From: CAVYWD01 sp963772225
Lineage (GTDB): Bacteria > Myxococcota > Myxococcia > Myxococcales > UBA5297
DNA: 64,000 nt
Direction of reading: 5' to 3'
NCBI GenBank assembly: GCA_963772225.1
Contig: CAVYWD010000002.1
Location: 1,302,001-1,366,000, forward strand
The notes beneath the pieces were generated by a model. It was given only the letters and a program-made list of their open reading frames with translations, did not search any database and was not told where the DNA came from. The position numbers were made by a program, and so were the translations under genes. Every line of letters begins with the position of its first letter. Position 1 is the stretch's first letter. This document shows, one piece after another, positions 51,499-59,652 of this stretch.

Positions 51499-54299
51499 AT
51501 GCTTGGGTGACGCTGACAAACCGGTGCAACAATCGCTGCCTGTTCTGCTACGAGCTGGACGCAAAGGGCGCGCGCGCCCCGGCCTGGGACGCCAGTGCTC
51601 CGAACGTTCGAATGCAGATTCGCGCGGCCCGCTCCTCCGGGGCGAGCGGAGTGGTGCTCACGGGCGGCGAGCCCACGCTCTCCGAGTCTCTCGCGCCGGC
51701 CATCGCCGAGGCCCGCGCGCTTGGGATGAACGAGGTCCTGCTCGCGAGCAATGGACGGCGCCTGGCCTACAAACCCTACGCCCAGGCCCTCGTGCGCGCA
51801 GGCTTGACGCACGCCCACCTCTCTCTCCACAGCCATGACCCCAAAGTGCACGACGGGCTTTCGCGCGCCCCCGGGGCGTTCGAGCAGACCGCCGCAGGCA
51901 TTCAAAACCTCCTGGCGGAAGGGGTCCAGGTCACCTGCAGCATCGTCGTCAACCGCCGCAACGCCCGCGACCTGGCGGCCTATTTCAATCGGCTCCGGGA
52001 GCTCGGAGTCCGTAGGGCCAGCGTCATGGGCCTCAAGCCCTTCGGCGGCGCCTTCAAGCACTGGCGCGAGCTCGCCTTCGACCCCGCGGCGCACGCGGCA
52101 TCCCTGAGCAGCGCGCTCGCCTACGGCGTTGCGTGCGGTCTCGCCCTCAAGACCATGGGACTCAGCCGCGAGCACGTGGACGTGCGCGGCACCGAGAGCG
52201 ACGACCGCCGGGCGCTTCAATACTTCGAAGAGACCACCGCCGCGATGGGCGAGGTACCGTATTGCGCCGGCCTGTGCGATGCGTGCTTCGGTCGAGCCGT
52301 CTGCGCGTACGGCGGCCGCGGCCTGTCCCTCGGCCCGCTCGTCTGCAAGTGCAGCCAGGTCCACGCCGAGACCCTTCGGGCCGCCGTCCGCCAAGGCGCG
52401 CGGACCGTCGAGCAGCTCTCGAGCCGCACCGGCGCGTGCCGCGGCTGCTGCAGCTGCCGGCCGCGCCTTGAAGCGCTGCTGGGCGACGCCCCGCGATTCG
52501 AGAATGGGGGAGCTGATTCGAGCGCGCTTCCCGCTCCCCGAGCGCCGGCGCCCCCAGGAGCCTTCGCCGCGGCCATCGACGTGCCCCCCGCGTGCCGAGG
52601 AGAGGCAGAGACGCCTGGATGCCTCTTCAGCCGCGGACATTTCATTTACCCGGAGCTCCGCTGTGGGCAGCGCTGCCTCCTCGGCGACGCGGCCCGCGGC
52701 TCGCCAAAGTGGATTCGAGCGGTGCTCCAGCTCTCGATGCGCCTTCGCGCCCCGGTCTATGTCTACGGCGCGGACGGGCAGCTCGCGCTCGACCTCGCCC
52801 GGGAGGCGGCGCTCGCCTCCGCTCGGTTCCGCGGCGATCTTTGCGGATCGATCTTGAGCTTGCACGGCTCGGCCCAGCTCGGCGAGCGCGCCCGGTCGGA
52901 CGCACGCGCCGCACAGCGCGCTGGGCTCCGCTTCTCCATCGAGACCGACGACGCCGCGGTCGATGCGCTCTATTCGCTTTACCTCGCGCAATGCGAGCAT
53001 CATCAAGTCCGACCGCTTCCGCGAGAGTTCATCACCAGCGAGCGCGACCGCAATCCCGAAGCGTTCGCCGTGGCGCTCGTGCGCTCTCCCGACAGCACCC
53101 CACTCTCCGGGCGCCTCGTGCTCGTGCGCGGCAACTACCTGCGCCTGGTCGACGGCGGCTGGAGGCGCGAGCACCGCGGCGCTCATGCCGAGGCTCTGCT
53201 CTCGGTGTCGTTGCTCGAGTGGGGCGCCGCGCGCGGCGTCGAGGTCTTCGACGGCGGCATCGCGGAGGCCGACAACCGAGGGCTGCGCCTGTTCCGGCGC
53301 CGCCTCGGCTATCGCGAAATCGGGGCGGTCTGCAGCGTCGAGGTGGAGCCCGCGACCGTTCCCGCCCCGCCCGCGAGCGTTCGCATGTCGCGCGGGCGCA
53401 TTGACCTCGCCCTGGGCAAGCTGTGCAACCACGACTGCCTCTTCTGCTATCGGGGGGAGGCGATCCAGGAATTAACGACCCTGGAGGCAAAACAGCGAAT
53501 CGAGGCCGCCGCGGCCTCGCGCTTTTCCGGCATCTCGCTCTCGGGCGGCGAGCCGACGCTTCGCGCAGACCTCGAAGAGCTCATCGCGCACGCCAGCGCC
53601 CACGGCATCGCGGACATCCAGCTCCACACGAACGGCGCGCGCATCGCCGACCCGGCCTATCTCTCGCGGCTCGTCGGCGCGGGGCTCTCCTCGGCGATGG
53701 TGTCGGTCCATTCCCATCGGCCCGAGGTCTATCGCGCCATTACCGGGCGCCCCAACTTCGAGAAGGCCCGCCAGGCGATCAAGAACCTGCTGGGCCTGGG
53801 ACGTCAAACGCTCATCAGCCATGTGGTCTGCGCGCTCAATTTTGCGGACCTTCCGTCCTTCCCGGACTATGTGGCGAGCGAATTCCCCGGGGCCGAGCTC
53901 TTCTTCTTCTTCGTCTACCCGGGCGAGAGGGCGGCGAAGCACCCGGAGGTCGTCCCTCGACTCCCGGACGTAGAGCCGAGCTGGCGCCGAGCGCTCACTC
54001 GCATCGCCGAGCTCGGGCTGCGCGCGACGGTTGATTGCCTCGCGGGGTTTCCCCCTTGCTACATGCGCGGCTTCGAGCCCATGGCCAAGCTCCTTTGGAT
54101 GAATTCGCTTCGGGACGAGATTGGCGACGAGGCGGACGACCACCTGGCCATGCTCAAACAGATGCGAAAGCCGCCTGGCTGTGAGCAGTGCGCGTATACA
54201 CACCATTGTTACGGATTCTGGTCGTCTTACCTCGACCGGTTCGGCGACGATGACCTCCGGCCCGTGCCCGGCGCCCCCTGGAAGCCTCCGCGGAGCTGA
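51495..54299 (+). CDS. Radical SAM-BFD [2Fe-2S]-GNAT-radical SAM fusion protein
   Basis: 934 residues; ATG 51495 lies in an ATGA overlap. Residues 1-280: first rSAM (CNNRCLFCYELDAKG at Cys 11, 15, 18; VVLTGGEPTLSESLAPAI; LSLHSHDPKVHDGLSRAPG; VPYCAGLCDACFG). About 283-335: bacterioferritin-associated-ferredoxin-like [2Fe-2S] domain (VCKCSQVHAETLRAAVRQGA, then CRGCCSCRPRLE). About 370-625: FemAB/GNAT-like domain (RPLPREFITSERDRNPEAFA, VFDGGIAEADNRGLRLFRRR). About 630-934: second rSAM (CNHDCLFCYRGEAIQ, ISLSGGEPTLRADLEELI, VSVHSHRPEVYRAITGRP, FPPCYMRGFEPM, CEQCAYTHHCYGFWSSYLD). Last gene of the operon. Electron supply, acyl transfer and two radical steps are physically joined; substrate unknown. 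Confidence 0.85.
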   Translation: MNAWVTLTNRCNNRCLFCYELDAKGARAPAWDASAPNVRMQIRAARSSGASGVVLTGGEPTLSESLAPAIAEARALGMNEVLLASNGRRLAYKPYAQALVRAGLTHAHLSLHSHDPKVHDGLSRAPGAFEQTAAGIQNLLAEGVQVTCSIVVNRRNARDLAAYFNRLRELGVRRASVMGLKPFGGAFKHWRELAFDPAAHAASLSSALAYGVACGLALKTMGLSREHVDVRGTESDDRRALQYFEETTAAMGEVPYCAGLCDACFGRAVCAYGGRGLSLGPLVCKCSQVHAETLRAAVRQGARTVEQLSSRTGACRGCCSCRPRLEALLGDAPRFENGGADSSALPAPRAPAPPGAFAAAIDVPPACRGEAETPGCLFSRGHFIYPELRCGQRCLLGDAARGSPKWIRAVLQLSMRLRAPVYVYGADGQLALDLAREAALASARFRGDLCGSILSLHGSAQLGERARSDARAAQRAGLRFSIETDDAAVDALYSLYLAQCEHHQVRPLPREFITSERDRNPEAFAVALVRSPDSTPLSGRLVLVRGNYLRLVDGGWRREHRGAHAEALLSVSLLEWGAARGVEVFDGGIAEADNRGLRLFRRRLGYREIGAVCSVEVEPATVPAPPASVRMSRGRIDLALGKLCNHDCLFCYRGEAIQELTTLEAKQRIEAAAASRFSGISLSGGEPTLRADLEELIAHASAHGIADIQLHTNGARIADPAYLSRLVGAGLSSAMVSVHSHRPEVYRAITGRPNFEKARQAIKNLLGLGRQTLISHVVCALNFADLPSFPDYVASEFPGAELFFFFVYPGERAAKHPEVVPRLPDVEPSWRRALTRIAELGLRATVDCLAGFPPCYMRGFEPMAKLLWMNSLRDEIGDEADDHLAMLKQMRKPPGCEQCAYTHHCYGFWSSYLDRFGDDDLRPVPGAPWKPPRS

Positions 54300-54301
54300 C
54301 G

Positions 54302-55921
54302 CTATCGCTCGACGAGAAGATCATCAAGGGCGAGCGCGTCCGCGCCCAGGCGGCGAAAGCAGTCGATGGCCTGCTCCGGCGTGCAGACGATGGGCTCGCC
54401 CCGGCCGTTGAATGAGGTGTTGACCACCATGGGGACGCCGGTCAACGCCGAAAACGCCTCGATGACGCGCGCGTAGCGGGGCAGGACGTCGGGGTGGACG
54501 CTCTGGGGGCGAGTGGTCCCGTCGACGTGAACCACTGCAGGGACGGTGGTGCGGCGCTCGGGGCGCACCGAGAACGTGAACAGCATGAAGGGGCTGTCGA
54601 AGGACTCCTCGAACCAGGCCCCCTCATGCCCCGCGAGGATGGAGGGAGCAAAGGGGCGCCACCGCTCGCGACTCTTCATCGCATTGAGGCGCTCCTGCAT
54701 GTCGGCGCGCCGCGGGTCCGCGAGCAACGAGCGCTGCCCCAGCGCGCGCGGCCCGACCTCGAGCGCGCCCTGAAACCAGGCTACCACCTGTCCGTTCGCG
54801 AGGCGCTCGGCCACCTCGGTCGCGATGTCGTCGATGCGCCTCGCCTGCACTCCGGCGCCGGCGCACGCGCGCAAGCATGCCTCGTTCTCGTACGAGGGTC
54901 CGAGCGCGGCAGAACGGAGGCGCCGCGCCGGGAGCGGCGCGCCCCGGTGATGAGCCGCCTCGAGCGCAGCGCCGAGCGCCGTCCCCGCGTCATGCGAGGC
55001 GGGGTCCACGAACATCCCCGCGACGCCAGGCAGGCGTGCCAGGCGCGAATTCATGGCGCAATTGAGCGCGACGCCTCCTGCCAGGCACAGCGGAGCAGGA
55101 GCTTCGGCAGAGAGGTTCTCGGCGACGAAGCTCGAGACACACCGCTCCAACGCTTGTTGCGCGCTCGCGGCGAGGTCGCAATGCGCGTCGCTCAGCGGCC
55201 CCTGCGGCGAGCGGCTCAGTCCGGAGAAGAGCTCGCCCAGGCGGTACTCGTCGATGTGTGGAGACGAATGGGACGGCAACTCGAAGAGCCCTCTTAAGTC
55301 GTGGGCCGGCTTTCCGAACGGCGCGAGCGCCATCGTCGAGCCCTGCCCGAAGGGCCCGAATCCGAGGATGCGCGTGAGGGTCTCATAGGCGCCGCCGATG
55401 GAGCCGCCCTCGCCGACCAGCACCTCTCGGCCGCGGCGGAGGACGCCGCCGCGGGCCTCGAAGGAACAGGCGGTTTCCCGCTCGCCGCGACCGTCCACCG
55501 TAACGACCAACGCGCTCTCGAAGCCGGAGAGCCGAAAAGCTCCGGCGGCGTGCGCGAGGTGATGCGGCACGAAGGTTGTTCTCCCCTCATCGATGATCTG
55601 TGGCGGGCGTGAGCGCTCCTGGGCGCTGTAGGTGCCAGCGTACCTCGCAGGGATGCCATTCACGGCGAAGACGTCGACGTCGTCCAGGCCGATTCCCGCC
55701 TTGGCGAGCAGCCAATTCACCGAGTGGCGCGGCCAGGCGTCCCGCAGGCGAATGCTCGGGGCATTGACGAGGTTGGCGCCGGGCCGTCCCGGCGGATGCC
55801 AGCCGTATCCTTTGACGCGCGTGAAACGTTCCTCCGCCACGGCGCCCATGATTTCGCCGTCGCGCAAGAGGGCCGCGCCGTGGTGTTGCGAGGTCGCGCA
55901 AGCAAGGCCGAGGACGTACAC
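54302..55921 (-). CDS. NodU/CmcH-type O-carbamoyltransferase
   Basis: 539 residues from GTG 55921, which has AAGGAG nine bases upstream; the protein then starts MYVLGLACATSQHHGAALLR like other family members. The N-terminal ASKHA-type domain has VPHHLAHAAGAFRLSGFESA, LVVTVDGRGERETACSF, GSTMALAPFG and CLAGGVALNCAMNSRLARLP. The C-terminal domain has FQGALEVGPRALGQRSLLAD, RERWRPFAPSIL and VVNTSFNGRGEPIVCTPEQA. The family transfers a carbamoyl group from carbamoyl phosphate, via carbamoyl-AMP, to a hydroxyl of a natural product or glycan. It converges on the rSAM operon with a 2-bp gap, so membership in the pathway is plausible but not shown by an operon link. Confidence 0.88.
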   Translation of the reverse strand: MYVLGLACATSQHHGAALLRDGEIMGAVAEERFTRVKGYGWHPPGRPGANLVNAPSIRLRDAWPRHSVNWLLAKAGIGLDDVDVFAVNGIPARYAGTYSAQERSRPPQIIDEGRTTFVPHHLAHAAGAFRLSGFESALVVTVDGRGERETACSFEARGGVLRRGREVLVGEGGSIGGAYETLTRILGFGPFGQGSTMALAPFGKPAHDLRGLFELPSHSSPHIDEYRLGELFSGLSRSPQGPLSDAHCDLAASAQQALERCVSSFVAENLSAEAPAPLCLAGGVALNCAMNSRLARLPGVAGMFVDPASHDAGTALGAALEAAHHRGAPLPARRLRSAALGPSYENEACLRACAGAGVQARRIDDIATEVAERLANGQVVAWFQGALEVGPRALGQRSLLADPRRADMQERLNAMKSRERWRPFAPSILAGHEGAWFEESFDSPFMLFTFSVRPERRTTVPAVVHVDGTTRPQSVHPDVLPRYARVIEAFSALTGVPMVVNTSFNGRGEPIVCTPEQAIDCFRRLGADALALDDLLVER

Positions 55922-56014
55922 GGCGTGCAACTCCTTCAAAAGGGGCGCTCAACTTTTCCGGTCAAGCCGGCCGGCCCGCTGCGCCTACGGACTCAGCGGA
56001 GCTCCGCCGTCTAG

Positions 56015-56180
56015 TCACCCGCTGAGATAGGCGGCCTTGAGCGTCTTGCCGATCAGCGGACCGACCGGCTCTGGGGCTCCTCCGGCGCAAATGGCGGCCC
56101 TCCCATCGGTGGGCAAGAAAGCACGCGCCCTCCTGGACATCGCGATGGCAGCTGGCGCAGTGCGACATGACTATTTGCAT
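56015..56180 (-). pseudogene. Truncated duplicate of the Ser/Thr kinase gene 5' end
   Basis: Reads MSHCASCHRDVQEGACF, then shifts frame to GAPEPVGPLIGKTLKAAYL and TGA. It parallels the start of the kinase at 59653-61605 (MSHCGKCHRDAPEGARFC, GAPEPVDPLIGKTLKGTYL). The upstream 80 bp are also similar to the kinase promoter region. Only the zinc-ribbon region remains and one of its cysteine pairs is lost. Confidence 0.75.
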
Positions 56181-57251
56181 TATAGCAGCCGCGGCGCTTC
56201 GAGGAGGATTCTCGTCGAAGGTCCCGTGTCCGGAGACACCGCGGGCGACTGACGCCGCAGGAGCTTGCGCCGGAGAGGGGACCCAACATCCCGCTCTCAC
56301 GAAAGTAGGGACACAAAAGAGTAGAGGAATTTGGCCTCGCGAAGCAAGAGGCGCGGGTGTGGACTGCCACGGACTCGGGGGGGGGGAGCCATCGGACGCG
56401 GAGTCTCGCGGTGGTGCTTGTGCAACAGGAATGGCGCGCGCCCGGATTCGACGCGGCTTCCGGGACCTGAAGTTCCCCTCGCCCCTCCTGACTGCAGCGC
56501 CTTCGTTTGCACCTACTTAAATGACTATCCGCCGAATTGCAGGAAGAGCGCCGCAACCGGCTGGAGTGCGACAGGTCGAATCCCTATCTCCTTGAAACAC
56601 GAAACCTCTACCTTTTGCCTCCCGGAGCCCCCCGAGCCAGACGCGCGACCAGCATCGCCGCCGATGAGCGCGTGCTCGACGACCTCCTCGCGCGGGAGAA
56701 GACGCCGGGCTCTTCGGTGCATTGACGAATTCGACCAAAGAGTGAGCGCGACGCTCCACGATTGCTCGGGCATGCCTACTATTGCGCGCGCAATGTCGGC
56801 CCTGGAGCCAACACCGCCGACCACCAGCTTCGAGCAGGTACTCGCTGCGCTCCTTGTCGAGCGAGAGAGGGTCGCCGAGTCACGCCGGAGCGCGACCCAC
56901 CTTCGGCTTCCCAGGAGCGGCTGCGGTTGGAGCTCGAGCTGCTGCGCCGGCGAATCTTCATCGCCAAGGCGAAACGCGTCGACACCCGACAGCGTGCGCG
57001 GGCTCCGGGGCTCAAGGTGATCCGGCAGCCGCATCGGCAACCGGCAGCCGGCGCCACGACCGGAGTCAACGGCTCGGAGATGATACGCTCGCGCCGAGCC
57101 GCTCTTGTCGCCGTCTCTCGCCGCGGAGGCGCCTTCGCGCGAGCCAGGTCGACGAGAGACTCCGAAACTGGGAACGATAACGCCGTTGACGATCCTGCGG
57201 AGTTCGTGTAGCAAGAGCGCTATCCTTGACGACGAAAAGAGAGGGGGGCTC
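56181..57251. other. Gene-poor region with IS66 remnant
   Basis: About 1.07 kb without an intact gene. It begins with the duplicated kinase upstream region and contains an IS66 transposase fragment at 56772-56992. Other open frames look antisense-like. The ribosome binding site of the 57252 gene (GAGGGGGG) is at its end. Confidence 0.45.
56772..56992 (+). pseudogene. IS66-family transposase (TnpC) N-terminal remnant
   Basis: The frame reads SFEQVLAALLVERERVAESR, then, after a frameshift near 56905, RLRLELELLRRRIFIAKAKR and VDTRQ. This is the leucine-zipper start of IS66 transposases (ELExLKRRxFGxKxERVD). The catalytic part is absent and no terminal inverted repeats were found. Confidence 0.55.
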
Positions 57252-59276
57252 ATGAAGCGCGCGATCCTGATGGCTACGCTGGCTCTTTCGGCCTGCGATG
57301 ATACGATCCCCGGCTTGTGCAAGGTTGACAGCGACTGCAAGTCAACCGCCTCTGGCAGCCAACTCGTCTGTTACGAGGGCGTCTGCATCGCTGATGATGC
57401 CGGGCAAAGCCCGGTCGGCGACGCTGGCGTTCTCGAGGACGCAGGCTCGCCCGACGCGACGCCGGGAGACGGTGGCGCGCCCATCCAGCCTGCCGACGCG
57501 GGACCCACCTGCACGCCTTCCGCCGCTCATGAGGTCAATTGCGGGGATGGCATCGACGACGACTGCGACGGGCTCATCGACTGCGCCGACCCAGACTGCG
57601 CGAACATCGTTTGCCGCGCCGCGGTGAACGACTGCGATGAGGCGGAGAAGTGCACCTCCGGCGTCTGCCCGGCGGACGCCAAGAAGTCCGACGGCACGCA
57701 GTGCACCTCAAGCTGCAACGCGACCTGCCAGACCGGGAAGTGCATCGGGACAACGAGCTGTGACGACCAGAACCCTTGTACCGTCGACGTCTGCAACAGC
57801 ACCACCGGCCAATGCTCGCACTCGCCGGTTCCCGACAGCAGCGCGACTTCTTGTAACGACGGCAAAGCCTGCACGACTGGCGACAAATGCGTAGGGGGCG
57901 CATGCCAGGGAACAGTTGCCTGCACCTGCGACCAGTGCCACGTCGGTCAATGCAAGGCCGATGGCAGCTGCGAGTGCGCGGCGGCCAGCACCTCAACGCC
58001 CTGCAATGACGGAAACAAATGCACGACCTCCAAATATTGCGATGGAGCGGGCACCTGCGGCGGGGTCGCTGTCACTTGCAAGGCCTCGGACAAATGCCAC
58101 GTTGCGGGAGTTTGCGACGCGAGCACGGGCTGCACGAACCCGAGCGCCCCCGACGGCACGGGCTGCGGCGGAACCGGGCAATACTGTAGTGTCGGGAATT
58201 GTTCGTCCGGATGTCTGATCGACTCTACCTTCTACGCCAGCGGAGCAGCGCGAACAGGGTACCCATGCCAGGTCTGCCAACCCACCAGTCCGACTCAGTG
58301 GTCGAATGCATCCGATGGCATGAGTTGCTCCTCCGGATCCCTCCCCTGTTACTGCATGAATGGACTTGCCTGGAGCCAAGTCTCGAGCAACACCTCAAGC
58401 GACTTGCACGGACTCTGGGGCGCATCCAGCTCTGACATCTGGGCGGTTGGCTCTGCAGGAACCGCTATGAACTGGACTGGAGGAGCTTGGTCCAGCACCG
58501 AGACGCCCTCCGGCATGATTCTCTATGACGTATGGGGCAGCAGAGCCTCCGATGTCTGGGCCGTAGGCTCGTCCGGCACGATCTTCCGTTGGAATGGAAA
58601 TACTTGGAGCGATTCCTCCATCGCCGGAGACTACTACGACTTCAACGGAATTTGGGGTAGTGACGCAAAGAACGTCTGGATCGTCGGAACCGAGGGAATC
58701 ATCCGCTACTGGAATGGCACGAGCTTCTCAATTATCTCCTCTGGGACGAACCAAATCTTGCGCTGGATATGGGGAACCGGCCCCGACAACATCTGGGTCG
58801 TCGGCGATGCGGGAACTGTACTGCACTGCTCAAATGGTTCATGGAGCTCGGCCGCGCCCACCTCCGGAATAAGCATTACCAAGAGTCTGCAATACGTGTG
58901 GGGCAGCGCGGGCGAAACCTGGACAGTTCCACTCCTTTCGCCAATAGCATCCGGCAACCCTTCCGCATATCGTTGGTCAGGAAGTGGAACATCGGGCACT
59001 TGGACGGAATTTCCGCTTCCGATTCCATCCGGAAAACCGGCCACCACTGCTACCATCGCGCTCGCAGGCGGCTGGGGAACCGGGACCGACGTCTGGATCT
59101 TTGGCGGTGCGATTGACAGCAGTGGAAATGCTCTCTCTGGCCTTATTTTCCACTGGAATGGCACCACGTGGAGTGGAATCTGGAGCGGGTCGCTGTTCTT
59201 CTACCGCCCTTGGGCTGACGCACAGGACTTTTGGGTGGCGGGCCTGGGCGGAGTCATCGTGCATGCTACGCGGTGA
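57252..59276 (+). CDS. Cys-rich lipoprotein with beta-propeller-like C-terminus, 674 aa
   Basis: GAGGGGGG precedes ATG 57252. The lipoprotein signal ends LALSACDDT, so the mature Cys is lipidated. An Asp/Gly/Ala-rich linker follows, then about 300 residues of Cys-rich repeats (CDDQNPCTVDVCNSTTGQC, CNDGKACTTGDKCVGGACQG, CNDGNKCTTSKYCDGAGTCG) typical of myxobacterial surface proteins. Residues about 375-674 contain WGASSSDIWAVGSAG, VWGSRASDVWAVGSSG, IWGSDAKNVWIVGTEG and similar units every 40-45 residues, a beta-propeller-like fold. Adhesion or substrate-binding role is inferred. It converges on the kinase gene across a terminator-like hairpin. Confidence 0.7.
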   Translation: MKRAILMATLALSACDDTIPGLCKVDSDCKSTASGSQLVCYEGVCIADDAGQSPVGDAGVLEDAGSPDATPGDGGAPIQPADAGPTCTPSAAHEVNCGDGIDDDCDGLIDCADPDCANIVCRAAVNDCDEAEKCTSGVCPADAKKSDGTQCTSSCNATCQTGKCIGTTSCDDQNPCTVDVCNSTTGQCSHSPVPDSSATSCNDGKACTTGDKCVGGACQGTVACTCDQCHVGQCKADGSCECAAASTSTPCNDGNKCTTSKYCDGAGTCGGVAVTCKASDKCHVAGVCDASTGCTNPSAPDGTGCGGTGQYCSVGNCSSGCLIDSTFYASGAARTGYPCQVCQPTSPTQWSNASDGMSCSSGSLPCYCMNGLAWSQVSSNTSSDLHGLWGASSSDIWAVGSAGTAMNWTGGAWSSTETPSGMILYDVWGSRASDVWAVGSSGTIFRWNGNTWSDSSIAGDYYDFNGIWGSDAKNVWIVGTEGIIRYWNGTSFSIISSGTNQILRWIWGTGPDNIWVVGDAGTVLHCSNGSWSSAAPTSGISITKSLQYVWGSAGETWTVPLLSPIASGNPSAYRWSGSGTSGTWTEFPLPIPSGKPATTATIALAGGWGTGTDVWIFGGAIDSSGNALSGLIFHWNGTTWSGIWSGSLFFYRPWADAQDFWVAGLGGVIVHATR

Positions 59277-59652
59277 CTTCTGCCTGCCGAGAACCGCTTC
59301 GGTGTCAATGGTGCAAAAATAGTCGTTCCGGCACGAGCGCCGCTCAAGACGCCGCTACCGCCGTGATTATGCGTGGCCGAGCGCTTGGATGAATTGGTAG
59401 TGGCGACCGCCCAAAGGCCAGTGCCCTTGGGCGGTCGCTTGAACAGTACACTTCGTTACCAGCTTCAACTGAAGTGCGCGCACGCCATGTCGCATTCGTT
59501 CGCGAGCCCGACCACGCTCTTTCCGAGAGGTCGTCTTCGACTCCAGCGGTCTACAATCGCTATTCGCTATTCGACCCCATCCCTTGATCCCGCGCGCGCG
59601 ACAAATGGCCGCGGCCAAGCGGCGGCCTCGGGCCGCGCTCCCTCGCCCCTAC
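59277..59652. other. Spacer between convergent lipoprotein and kinase genes
   Basis: About 375 bp with no supported gene; contains the inverted repeat at 59403-59438. Confidence 0.4.
59403..59438. terminator. Terminator-like inverted repeat between convergent genes
   Basis: GCGACCGCCCAA (59403-59414) and TTGGGCGGTCGC (59427-59438) are perfect inverted repeats with a 12-base loop. Located between two convergent genes, it could end transcription from both sides. No clear T-run follows, so efficiency is uncertain. Confidence 0.5.

Noticed and set aside
56525..57340. 271-codon minus-strand open frame over the IS66 remnant
   Set aside because: No motif, and the plus strand carries the recognisable TnpC leucine-zipper fragment.
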